In this document: one piece after another, positions 19,953 through 29,071 of the stretch | How the letters are laid out: every line of letters starts with the position of its first letter | Numbering within the stretch: position 1 is the stretch's first letter | NCBI GenBank assembly: GCA_026390155.1 | Contig: JAPLGL010000052.1 | Location: forward strand, 18,587-82,586 | DNA length: 64,000 bases | Reading direction: 5' to 3' | From: Caldisericota bacterium | GTDB lineage: Bacteria > Caldisericota > Caldisericia > Cryosericales > Cryosericaceae | Translations under genes and position numbers: made by a program | Notes under the pieces: model-generated | Seen by the model: only the letters and a program-made list of their open reading frames with translations | Database searches by the model: none | Told to the model about the DNA's origin: nothing

Positions 19953-20902
19953 CCGACCGATCCTCCATTCCCCTCGCGCACAAGGAAGAACGTCTGACCT
20001 CCATAGTGCTCCACCCTAAAGCGAGCGTCTGCGCGCAGAGCGTCGAGGACCGGAAGCGGGTCGATTCCTGAGTTGACGAGCAGCAGGGTTGCTTGGTCCT
20101 CACGCATGGGGTGTCTCTTGCAGACCTCGGCGAGGGTCTCCAACGGATCCGTGCCGGTCGCAATCGTGAAGGCGCCGAAGTTGAATCCAGACGACTGTGC
20201 CCCTCCCAGCGCTCTTTCGGCGAGCACCAGTGCATCGGGGGTGACGGGATGGGCGAAGCTCTCGGCGGGAGGCCGGATGGGCGTATCGACGAAGACACGG
20301 TCTGGTCTTACCTCCTGCAGCACCCATCGGGTCTGATCAAGCGTTTCGGGAGAGTCGTTGATACCCTCGAGGAGCATCATCTCTACCCAGACCTGGCCTC
20401 TCCTCGGCATGTGGGCGAAATCCACAAGTCCCTGTTTCATGGCCTCGAACGCGATACCTGGGCATGGTCGGTCGATGCGCCGAAACAGCTCCTCCGTGGG
20501 AGCGTTGAAGGACGTGAGGACAATGTCGGCTTCGGCCAGCGCTGTACGCACAGCAGGTTCGGACAGCAGCGCGCCGTTGGTGATCACGGCGATCGGGATG
20601 CTCGTGAGCCCTCGCGCTCCCTGGATCAGTTCTCCCAGGCGAAGGTAGAGGGTCGGCTCGCCGTTGCCCACGATCGAGACATGGTCGGGTGGCGGGGACG
20701 TGTGACTGAGAGCATCCTTGAGCTCGGCGAGGATGTCTTCCAGGGCGAAGAACTCTTGCCGCTCGCCCGTGAGGTGGTCCGTGCGCCCGAGCATGCAGTA
20801 GATGCAGCTGAAGTTGCACGTCTTGTCGGGAATGGGACTGATGCCGAGGCTCCGGCCCAGACGCCTGGATGGGATGGGGCCATAGACATATCGGTACCTC
20901 AT
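19949..20902 (-). CDS. Radical SAM protein
   Basis: MRYRYVYGPIPSRRLGRSLGISPIPDKTCNFSCIYCMLGRTDHLTGERQEF; CxxxCxxC. Confidence 0.9.
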   Translation of the reverse strand: MRYRYVYGPIPSRRLGRSLGISPIPDKTCNFSCIYCMLGRTDHLTGERQEFFALEDILAELKDALSHTSPPPDHVSIVGNGEPTLYLRLGELIQGARGLTSIPIAVITNGALLSEPAVRTALAEADIVLTSFNAPTEELFRRIDRPCPGIAFEAMKQGLVDFAHMPRRGQVWVEMMLLEGINDSPETLDQTRWVLQEVRPDRVFVDTPIRPPAESFAHPVTPDALVLAERALGGAQSSGFNFGAFTIATGTDPLETLAEVCKRHPMREDQATLLLVNSGIDPLPVLDALRADARFRVEHYGGQTFFLVREGNGGSVG

Positions 20903-21030
20903 AGAACGGGCCTCCCTTCAGATCTGCTTCCATGCTTATGGGTTTGCTGAGAACAGGGTACTCCATGAAGGCTTCGGCGCAAGAGGGCCAGTGTGGCGTG
21001 CCCGCATGGGGCTTGAAAACGGCCCGGCAG

Positions 21031-21059
21031 TTGACAACGGGCTGATTGCAGAATACTCT
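21031..21059 (+). promoter_or_regulatory. Promoter TTGACA-N17-TACTCT
   Basis: 8 nt before ATG 21068; no SD-like sequence in the short leader. Confidence 0.5.
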
Positions 21060-21067
21060 GTCATACT

Positions 21068-22831
21068 ATGAATAGTACGGAAACCAAAAGAACAGACATG
21101 CTCCGGCACCTTGGGCCTGCACTGTCGCGCTACTGGCCGCAGTACATCGGCGGTATCATCATTCTCGGCACGGTCGACGTTATCCAGACGGTCATCCCGG
21201 GGATAACGGCACGCATCATCGACGGACTCGCGCTGTTCAAGACGGGTCCTCATGAGCTGGGCGCTGCGATGCTCCAGATAGGCCTCCTGGTCGTGGCGAT
21301 GACCGTGGGGCGGTATCTGTGGAGGTATCTGCTGTGGGGTTCGGCCAGGCGGGTCGAAGAGCAGATGCGCCGCAACCTCTTCGCCAAGTTCATGTCGCTT
21401 TCGGCCGAGTTCCACGACCGGCACAAGACGGGAGACCTGATGGCGCTCGTGACCAACGACCTCGAGGCAGTGCGGGAGGCGCTGGGTGACGGGCTGCTCA
21501 TGATTTCTGACTTCATTATCATGACGACATTCACGCTCTTCGCCATGTTCCGCTTCAACCGCTCGCTGACATTGATGACGCTGGTGCCTCTTGTGCTCAT
21601 CGCCCTCGTCGTAACGCGTTCGGGGCCCATCGTTTTCCGGCTGTTCAAGCGCGTGCAGGACGCATTCTCCGCCCTGAGCGACTATGTGCAGGAGGCCATG
21701 ACCGGCATCCGGGTCATCAAGGTCTTCACCCGCGAGGACGCTGCCGCTCGCGGCCTGAGGGAAGGGGCGATGGAGATCGAGCGCCGCAACGTGAGACTCG
21801 TGACAGTCTGGGGGCTCACCTTTCCCCTGATCGACTTTCTCGGATCCATTGCCACGCTGATCCTTCTGTGGGCAGGTGGCCTGCTTGTTACGAGAGGACA
21901 GTTCAGCATCGGAGGACTCGTCGCCTTCAACACGTACATCGGTATGCTTGCCTGGCCGATGCTTGCGCTGGGATGGGCCATCAACCTGTTCCAGAGGGGC
22001 CAGGCATCCCTCGTCCGCATCAACGAGATCCTCGACACGCAGCCGACTATCCTTGAGCGGCCTGACGCACTCACGCTGGGCGACATGCATGGGGACATCG
22101 CATTCGACCACGTGACGTTCGAGCGCGAAGGAAAGCACATTCTCGACGACGTCAGCTTCCACGTGCTCCCGGGGCAAAGAGTTGGCATCATCGGTCCCAT
22201 CGGCTCAGGTAAGACAACGATTGTATCGCTGCTGACGCGCGCCTATGACACGACGTCGGGACGAATCATGGTCGACGGGAATGACGTCCGGGACTACCGG
22301 GTCGACGACCTGCGGCGGGCGATCGGCGTCGTGACCCAGGATGTGTTCCTGTTCTCGGACTCGCTTGAGGAAAACATCAACGTGACCGGCCTGCCGGTCG
22401 GCTCGGAAGAGGTTCACGAGGCGACAATGCTCTCGGGCGTCTACAAGAACATCATGGAATTTCAGGACCAGTTTGGTACCGTGGTTGGCGAGCGCGGCGT
22501 CACGCTGTCCGGAGGCGAGAAGCAGCGCGTCACGATCGCCCGCGCCATTCTCAAGAAACCTCGCATCCTTGACCTGGACGACGCTCTTTCGGCCGTGGAC
22601 GCCGATACCGAGAAACACATCCTCGACAATATCGCGAACTTTGAGACAGCGCCAACCACCATCGTCATCAGCAACCGCATCTCTGCACTGCGGCATATGG
22701 ACAAGATTCTGGTGCTCGACAACGGGCACGTCGAGGAAGAAGGGACGCATAGCGATCTTCTGCGGACGAGAGGGATGTACTGGCGTATTTTCAGGAAACA
22801 GCTGGTCGAGCGCAAGGTGGAGAAGGAATGA
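21068..22831 (+). CDS. ABC transporter ATP-binding protein/permease (degenerate half of heterodimeric exporter)
   Basis: TMD+NBD; GPIGSGKTT, LSGGEKQR, RILDLDDALSAVD. Confidence 0.92.
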   Translation: MNSTETKRTDMLRHLGPALSRYWPQYIGGIIILGTVDVIQTVIPGITARIIDGLALFKTGPHELGAAMLQIGLLVVAMTVGRYLWRYLLWGSARRVEEQMRRNLFAKFMSLSAEFHDRHKTGDLMALVTNDLEAVREALGDGLLMISDFIIMTTFTLFAMFRFNRSLTLMTLVPLVLIALVVTRSGPIVFRLFKRVQDAFSALSDYVQEAMTGIRVIKVFTREDAAARGLREGAMEIERRNVRLVTVWGLTFPLIDFLGSIATLILLWAGGLLVTRGQFSIGGLVAFNTYIGMLAWPMLALGWAINLFQRGQASLVRINEILDTQPTILERPDALTLGDMHGDIAFDHVTFEREGKHILDDVSFHVLPGQRVGIIGPIGSGKTTIVSLLTRAYDTTSGRIMVDGNDVRDYRVDDLRRAIGVVTQDVFLFSDSLEENINVTGLPVGSEEVHEATMLSGVYKNIMEFQDQFGTVVGERGVTLSGGEKQRVTIARAILKKPRILDLDDALSAVDADTEKHILDNIANFETAPTTIVISNRISALRHMDKILVLDNGHVEEEGTHSDLLRTRGMYWRIFRKQLVERKVEKE

Positions 22832-24960
22832 GCGAATCGATCACCCAGGAAGAAGTCAAAGAACGTTCGTTCGACGTAACGCTGATGCGTCGTATGCTGC
22901 ACTTCGCGAAGCCGCAGGCCTGGCTTCTGCTGATAGCATTCGTGCTCGTCTGTGTGCTGAACACCGGGGATATTCTGAAGCCACTGATCGTTCGCAGCGC
23001 CATCGACCAGTATATCGATCCGACGTCTTCGAGATTCGTCCAGCTGGCCGCCGCTGAGGACGCCAAACTGGTAGACAGCCTGGTACCGCCGGGCGCCCGG
23101 TTTGCTTTGGATGGCCGCTCCTACTATGACAAGACCGAGTTTGCTCACGCCGGGCGTGTCCTCGGCCGCTCTCTCTCCGGAACCCAGGTCTCGTTCTACG
23201 TCATCACGCCGGACAAGGCCGCACAGCTTGGAGCTGAGGCGCTGGCTTTGTACACGGGCGGGGCATCTCCCGTTCTCTTTGCGGCGCCGGGGCCCGCTTT
23301 TGCAGAAGGGTCGTTCCTGATGAATGTGGAGGACCTTCAGCGCCTGCCTGCTGGCGAGATTGAACGGCTCCGCTCGCCAGACAGGGCCGGCATCAGGCGC
23401 CTGTCCCTCATCTTCCTCGCGGTCGTCGCGGTCATGCTAGTCGTCGCGTATTGCAACAGGCTCCTGCTGGAGCTCGTGGGGCAGCGCGTCGTGTACGACA
23501 TCCGCGTCCAGCTCTTCGGGCACATCGAGCGTCTCCCATTCAGCTATTTCGACAAGGCCCCGTCCGGTCGTCTCACGACACGGGTCACCAATGATATCGC
23601 TGCCCTGGCCGACATGTATGTCAACTCGCTGGTCAACCTGGCCAAGGATTCACTGCTCCTGGTGGGTGTTCTGGCCACGATGTTCACACTGAATGTGTTC
23701 CTGACATGGATCCTGGTGGGCGTGCTCACGGCCGTGATCATCATCACCGCCACGCTGCGAATCCCCATGCGCGACACTCACCGCATGGCGCGGACACGCC
23801 TGGCCCGCATCAATGCGTTCATCGCCGAGCGCCTGCAGGGTGTACGCATCGTCCAGCTCTTTGCCATCGAGGAGAAGGAGAAGGAGAAGTTCGACGTCAT
23901 CAACCGCGATTTCACGCGCATCCGTCTGCGCCTCGTGCATCTCAACGGCATCTTCCGGCCGCTGGTGGCCGCACTCTCGACGTTTGCCATCGCTCTTCTC
24001 CTGTACTTTGGGGGAGACCGCATTCTTGGTGGGACGCTGTCTTTTGGAACGCTCATCACGTTCACCTTCTACGCGGCCATCTTCTTCCGCCCCGTGCAGG
24101 AGCTTGCCGAGCAGTTCGATACCATCCAGTCGGCGATGGCCTCCGCCGAGAAGATCTTCCATGTCATGGACGAGCCGGAGGAAGTCTATACGCCCGACAC
24201 GTTTGGCGGCCAGCTCCCCTCTTCATTCGACATCGAGTTTCAGGACGTTCATCTGAGTTACAACAAAGGCGAAGAGATTCTCAAGGGAATCTCTTTCAAG
24301 GTCGAACAGGGTGGATCTGTCGCGCTCGTCGGCTCGACTGGCGCGGGGAAGACGTCTATCACCGGCTTGGTTCCAAGGTTCTACGACCTTGACAGCGGGC
24401 ATGTCCTGCTCGGAGGCATGGACGTGTCGACGCTGCCGGTCGCATTCCTGAGGCACAGTGTTGCCTTCGTCATGCAGGACGTCTTCATCTTCAGCGGCAG
24501 CGTTCTGGACAACATCGCCCTGTTCGAAGAGCACCCGGATGAGCAGCGTGCGGCCGAGATCGTCGACTACCTGGGCATGGGATTCGTGAAAGGTCTTGAG
24601 GGGGGTCTGCATTACCATCTGTATGAGCGAGGCAATAACCTTTCATCCGGCCAGCGCCAGCTCATCTCGTTTGCCAGGGCTCTTTACTTCGACCCCAAGG
24701 TCCTCATCCTCGACGAGGCCACCTCCAACATCGACACGGAGTCCGAGGCCGTGATCCAGGCGGCCATCCGAAAGATCCTCAAGGGTCGCACAAGCATCAT
24801 CGTCGCACATCGCCTGTCGACCATCCGTACGGTCGACCGCATTCTGGTGGTGCAGAAGGGGCGCATCAGTGAATCCGGAACACACGAGGAATTGCTCGCA
24901 AAGGGCGGCATCTACCAGAGCCTCTACGAACTCCAGTCTCTGAGCGAAGAGAGAACCTGA
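22828..24960 (+). CDS. ABC transporter ATP-binding protein/permease (partner half)
   Basis: GSTGAGKTS, LSSGQRQ, VLILDEATSNIDTESE, VAHRLST; 4-bp overlap with previous gene. Confidence 0.93.
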   Translation: MSESITQEEVKERSFDVTLMRRMLHFAKPQAWLLLIAFVLVCVLNTGDILKPLIVRSAIDQYIDPTSSRFVQLAAAEDAKLVDSLVPPGARFALDGRSYYDKTEFAHAGRVLGRSLSGTQVSFYVITPDKAAQLGAEALALYTGGASPVLFAAPGPAFAEGSFLMNVEDLQRLPAGEIERLRSPDRAGIRRLSLIFLAVVAVMLVVAYCNRLLLELVGQRVVYDIRVQLFGHIERLPFSYFDKAPSGRLTTRVTNDIAALADMYVNSLVNLAKDSLLLVGVLATMFTLNVFLTWILVGVLTAVIIITATLRIPMRDTHRMARTRLARINAFIAERLQGVRIVQLFAIEEKEKEKFDVINRDFTRIRLRLVHLNGIFRPLVAALSTFAIALLLYFGGDRILGGTLSFGTLITFTFYAAIFFRPVQELAEQFDTIQSAMASAEKIFHVMDEPEEVYTPDTFGGQLPSSFDIEFQDVHLSYNKGEEILKGISFKVEQGGSVALVGSTGAGKTSITGLVPRFYDLDSGHVLLGGMDVSTLPVAFLRHSVAFVMQDVFIFSGSVLDNIALFEEHPDEQRAAEIVDYLGMGFVKGLEGGLHYHLYERGNNLSSGQRQLISFARALYFDPKVLILDEATSNIDTESEAVIQAAIRKILKGRTSIIVAHRLSTIRTVDRILVVQKGRISESGTHEELLAKGGIYQSLYELQSLSEERT

Positions 24961-25067
24961 GAGCCTGGTTTTCCGGGCGTCCACTCCCGGAACGGTTGAC
25001 AAAGCGCGTCACGGCGCTATAGATACACGGGGTGGTACCGTTGCTCCACCGGCCGTAGAGGTGTGCT

Positions 25068-27467
25068 GTGGAACTAAAGGGACTTGTTCTCCACCAGCGG
25101 TACAGGATCTACGAGCAAGGTGGGACTGCGGGCATGGCCACAATCTGCCTGGCCAGGGAAATCGCGACTTCCGCGATGGTGACCGTGTTGCTTCTCGAAC
25201 CACCCATCACACGAGATGCCAGCTCCGTCCGGCGCTTCCTCCGGTCTGCTGAATTGGGCTGTCGTTCCGGACATCCGTATGTTGCGCCCATCGAAGACTT
25301 TGGCCAGGAACAGGACATCTGCTACATGGTGACCCGGTTTGGTCAGGAGGGGGCCACGCTGGCAGAGTTGGAGCGTGGCAATGCCACAGTGCCCATGGTC
25401 CAGGCTGTGTGGATCTGTTCGTGTGTCGCTTCCGCACTGGAGGTTGCCGTCGCGTACGGTGGCATCCCGTTCCACGGCGCACTCAGCCCCGCAGACATTA
25501 TTGTCACTCCATCTGGAGATGCACAGGTCGCCGGTTTCGGCACCGCGCCTGCATCGGGTGCTCTCGACCCCGCCCTTGGGCAGGCAGCCGTATTGTATGC
25601 GGCTCCCGAACAGATCGATGGCCGTGGCGTCGATATCCGGACCGACCTGTATGCACTGGGGGCGATGCTGTACGAGATGTTGACGAAGAGCGTGCCTTCC
25701 ATGTCGGAGGTTCGCTCGTTTCTCACATTCGACGGCTCAACACGCATGGAGCGGTTCCTGGAGAAGGTTCCAAAACAGCTGCATCCAGTGATATCCGGCT
25801 TGCTGGAGTGGGACCCCGACGAGCGGTTCGCATCTCCCGGGGACGTTCTCGATGCTCTGGCAAAGGCAGGGTTCCCGGCTCCTCAGCGGCCATCGATGGA
25901 GCCGGTCGGCCCTGGACGGGAGCATGGTCCAGTGCTTGACTCGGTGGAAACGGCCGGGCCCGTACGGCTTGCCGTACCAATGGTCAGTATGGGCGAGCTG
26001 TATGTCCAGGCTGAGAAGGGCGAGCGTACTCCGAGCCAGGAAACAGTCTCAGCGATCGAAGCTGCCGGGAACACGGAGGTTCCTCCTCCTGAAGAAGGAT
26101 CGACGTGGGAGACTGCTGGTCCGACTCTTGTCGAACCTGTCGCAGTGCAGGCAGTTCTCCTGACGCCACGCCGGCGGCACTGGGCAGTGCCGGTTGCAGT
26201 TGGAGTGCTGGCCGTTGCCGCCCTGCTATATGTTGCGATTGCCAAACCCTTCAAGGGTCCTGGAGGGACGGCCGTCAACCCTCCACCCGGCGAGACTGTC
26301 ACGACGGGCGCGCTGAGCGTGACGTCGACGCCATCGGGAGCATCCATCGTTCTCGACGGCGCCGACAGCAAGATGACCACCCCAGCCACGCTGACGGGCG
26401 TTTCAGCCGGCAGCCACACCGTCCTTCTGGGCCTGACCGGCTATGTGGACGCCCAACAAGAGGTGACCGTGGAGGCGGGAGTCACGTCGATGCTCCAGGC
26501 CGTTCTTTCGAAGGAACCGGATGTGTCGAAGCCTCCGGCAGAACCATCGAACCCACCAATTCAGCCCAGCGAGCCGCCCGTAACGCCCCCCGTACAGGTT
26601 GAGACGACCTTGCATGTGACATCCACACCAGACTCGGCTGCCATTATGCTCGACGGCAAAGAAACTGGCAAGCTCACGCCTTCGACGATCGTCGTCGAGT
26701 CGGGCAGCCATACGATCTCGCTGAGGCTCACAGGGTATGCCGTGGCGACGCAGACCGTCAGTGTCGCCAAAGGGAAGCAGACATCGCTTTCCGTCTCGCT
26801 GACTACGATAGCCGCAGTCCCCTCCGGCTCGCTGCGTATCACGTCGGTGCCCGCTGGGGCCACTGTCAGTATTGATGGGAAAGCCATGACCGGCAAGACT
26901 CCCCTGACCCTTTCCGTTGCACTGGGTCACCATACGGTGCGGGTTGCATTGCATGGATACGAGACGTATGCGCGTGCCGGGGTGGAGGTCGTGAAAGGCA
27001 TCCAGACGGTCATCGCGGCGCCGCTGGTGGCGATTCCCGTCGACCTGAGCTATGTGAACAGTGTGGGCGGATTTGGCTTCAAGTATCCCAGCACATGGCA
27101 GATCGTCCAGAGCCAGGGTTCGACCGAACCCCTCGCGTCAGCCGAAGCGCGTTCGCCGGCTGGTCCCTTTGTCCGGGTCCGGGTGGTTTCGCTGAAAGGC
27201 GGCACAATCCAGACGTACCTGGCGGATCTGACAGCGGAACTGGAAAAGCTGCAGGGCCTTACGATCACCGGGACGGGAACCAGGACCGCAGGTGGCCTCA
27301 TCTACCAGCATCTTGTCACCCTGCGTGCGGGGAGCCAGACAGAATACTGCCTCCTGCAGTCCGGCGGCGGGGTCTACGAACTGCAGTGTACGGCGGAGGT
27401 GGGGTTGTTGAACGCTGCTACGCCCGGCTTCCAGACTATCCTGGGGTCGTTCTTCGCGGCACCCTGA
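25068..27467 (+). CDS. Serine/threonine protein kinase-like protein (predicted pseudokinase) with TM helix and PEGA domains
   Basis: Kinase-fold N-terminus, FHGALSPADIIV, QVAGFGTAP; TM VAVGVLAVAALLYVAIA; PEGA repeats GALSVTSTPSGASIVLDG, TLHVTSTPDSAAIMLDG, GSLRITSVPAGATVSIDG. Confidence 0.85.
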   Translation: MELKGLVLHQRYRIYEQGGTAGMATICLAREIATSAMVTVLLLEPPITRDASSVRRFLRSAELGCRSGHPYVAPIEDFGQEQDICYMVTRFGQEGATLAELERGNATVPMVQAVWICSCVASALEVAVAYGGIPFHGALSPADIIVTPSGDAQVAGFGTAPASGALDPALGQAAVLYAAPEQIDGRGVDIRTDLYALGAMLYEMLTKSVPSMSEVRSFLTFDGSTRMERFLEKVPKQLHPVISGLLEWDPDERFASPGDVLDALAKAGFPAPQRPSMEPVGPGREHGPVLDSVETAGPVRLAVPMVSMGELYVQAEKGERTPSQETVSAIEAAGNTEVPPPEEGSTWETAGPTLVEPVAVQAVLLTPRRRHWAVPVAVGVLAVAALLYVAIAKPFKGPGGTAVNPPPGETVTTGALSVTSTPSGASIVLDGADSKMTTPATLTGVSAGSHTVLLGLTGYVDAQQEVTVEAGVTSMLQAVLSKEPDVSKPPAEPSNPPIQPSEPPVTPPVQVETTLHVTSTPDSAAIMLDGKETGKLTPSTIVVESGSHTISLRLTGYAVATQTVSVAKGKQTSLSVSLTTIAAVPSGSLRITSVPAGATVSIDGKAMTGKTPLTLSVALGHHTVRVALHGYETYARAGVEVVKGIQTVIAAPLVAIPVDLSYVNSVGGFGFKYPSTWQIVQSQGSTEPLASAEARSPAGPFVRVRVVSLKGGTIQTYLADLTAELEKLQGLTITGTGTRTAGGLIYQHLVTLRAGSQTEYCLLQSGGGVYELQCTAEVGLLNAATPGFQTILGSFFAAP

Positions 27468-27531
27468 CGATTCCTGCTCAGAGGCAGATGTCCTAACCGT
27501 CCGGCGCGTGTCGGGCAGAACGGCGATTCTG

Positions 27532-27560
27532 TTGCATTGTGCACCGCGGTCACGTATAAT
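27532..27560 (+). promoter_or_regulatory. Sigma70-type promoter TTGCAT-N17-TATAAT
   Basis: Upstream of bpsA, SD GGAGG before ATG 27589. Confidence 0.65.
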
Positions 27561-27588
27561 TGGATGATTTCAACTTCTGGAGGTACAC

Positions 27589-28620
27589 ATGGACAGGACA
27601 CAGGCGAAGCTGCTGCGAGCGCTGATGAAACAGCCTCTCAGCTTCTGGCAGCTGGTGGGCAAGCAGGATGGCGCCATCCCTGGCTTCATCGATGCGCTCA
27701 AGACGCTCAAGATAAAGGGGTACGTCGAAGCGAAGGGCGACCTCATCGCCGTTACGAAGGACGGCAAGGAGTATGCCCGCGCAGGCGGCGTCGAGAAGGA
27801 AGAGTCCATGATGTGCCCGACCTGCAGCGCGACGGTCGTCAAGCCGCGCGGGTGGCTCAAGGAGATCATGCCGGAGTTTGAGGCACTTGCGAAGGGACGT
27901 CCCGAGGTCACTGCTGAGTTTGACCAGGGCGTCGTACCGCTCGAGAAGAACCTCGACCGTATCGCCTACATCTACGAGCGTGGCGACCTTGAAAACAAGA
28001 GCATCTTCATCCTCGGCGACGATGACATCCTGAGCGTCGGGCTTGCCCTGTCAGGAAAGTGCAAACGGATCGTCGTCGTGGAGATCGACAAGCGCATCAA
28101 CAAGTTCATCCGCAAGGTCATCAGGGAGAAAGGCTGGACCAATGTCGAGGTCTACGACTATGATGCCCGCGATCCCGTCCCCGAGGAACTGAGAGGCAAG
28201 TTCGACGTTTTTGTCACAGACCCGGTCGAGACGGTTGAAGGCATGAAGCTCTTCTACTCGCGCTGCTGTGAAGCCCTGAGAGGCAAGGGCTGCTCAGGCT
28301 ACTTTGGTATCTCGCACTTCGAGTCTGGCCTGGCGAAGTGGATGGGTGTCGAGAAGGACCTTCTCCGCATGAACCTTGTTATCACGGACATCCTCCGTGA
28401 TTTCAACAACTACCTTCTGACAGGTGAGCGTATCGTCGAGAAGGGCTTCCGCATCGTCACCGAATCCCCCTTTGCCCTCAAGGCGCCTGACTTTGCCTGG
28501 TACCGCTCGACGTTCTTCCGTGTCGAGGCAGTCAAGAAGCCACGTCCTCTCATTACGCAGCGCGTGGAATGGGCGCGCGAGCTCTACTTCGATGAGGACA
28601 CGTTCGTAGCCCTGCCTTGA
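27589..28620 (+). CDS. bpsA: Branched-chain polyamine synthase (N4-bis(aminopropyl)spermidine synthase)
   Basis: SIFILGDDDILSVGLALSGKCKRIVVVEIDKRINKFI and N-terminal winged-helix; matches BpsA family GDDD motif. Confidence 0.85.
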   Translation: MDRTQAKLLRALMKQPLSFWQLVGKQDGAIPGFIDALKTLKIKGYVEAKGDLIAVTKDGKEYARAGGVEKEESMMCPTCSATVVKPRGWLKEIMPEFEALAKGRPEVTAEFDQGVVPLEKNLDRIAYIYERGDLENKSIFILGDDDILSVGLALSGKCKRIVVVEIDKRINKFIRKVIREKGWTNVEVYDYDARDPVPEELRGKFDVFVTDPVETVEGMKLFYSRCCEALRGKGCSGYFGISHFESGLAKWMGVEKDLLRMNLVITDILRDFNNYLLTGERIVEKGFRIVTESPFALKAPDFAWYRSTFFRVEAVKKPRPLITQRVEWARELYFDEDTFVALP

Positions 28621-28627
28621 CAGAGTT

Positions 28628-29071
28628 GTGACCCGGAAGAAAGGCGAGGTCACCGAGATCACCGCTGGAGGCATCGTCTTCAACGGCGACAAGGTACTCG
28701 TTCTCAGGAACCTGAAGGGAGTCGGGGTCTTCCCCAAGGGGCATGTCGAGCTTGGAGAAAGCCACGAGCAGACAGCTCTCCGGGAAGTTCTCGAGGAAAC
28801 CGGACTGCGTGCCCGCATTATCGGCAAGGCTGGCATGTCCTCATTCCATTTCTACTCCTATCTGGACAAGGCGGTTCACCGAAAGATTGTTTACTGGTTT
28901 GAGATGGAGACCACGGACACGGTGGTCACCGTCAATCGAGAACTCAGGATGGGCGCCTTCTTCCCTGCCGGGGAAGCAATGCGTATGCTCAGCTTTCCCA
29001 ACGACGTCACGAATCTGACGGCTATTCTGGAACGGCGCACACTCGATGTATGCGACAGTAGCGAGCGTTAG
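28628..29071 (+). CDS. NUDIX hydrolase
   Basis: GTG start; NUDIX box GHVELGESHEQTALREVLEETGL. Confidence 0.92.
   Translation: MTRKKGEVTEITAGGIVFNGDKVLVLRNLKGVGVFPKGHVELGESHEQTALREVLEETGLRARIIGKAGMSSFHFYSYLDKAVHRKIVYWFEMETTDTVVTVNRELRMGAFFPAGEAMRMLSFPNDVTNLTAILERRTLDVCDSSER

Noticed and set aside
20936-22177. 413-aa minus-strand ORF
   Set aside because: Antisense to the ABC exporter gene; composition typical of high-GC shadow ORFs
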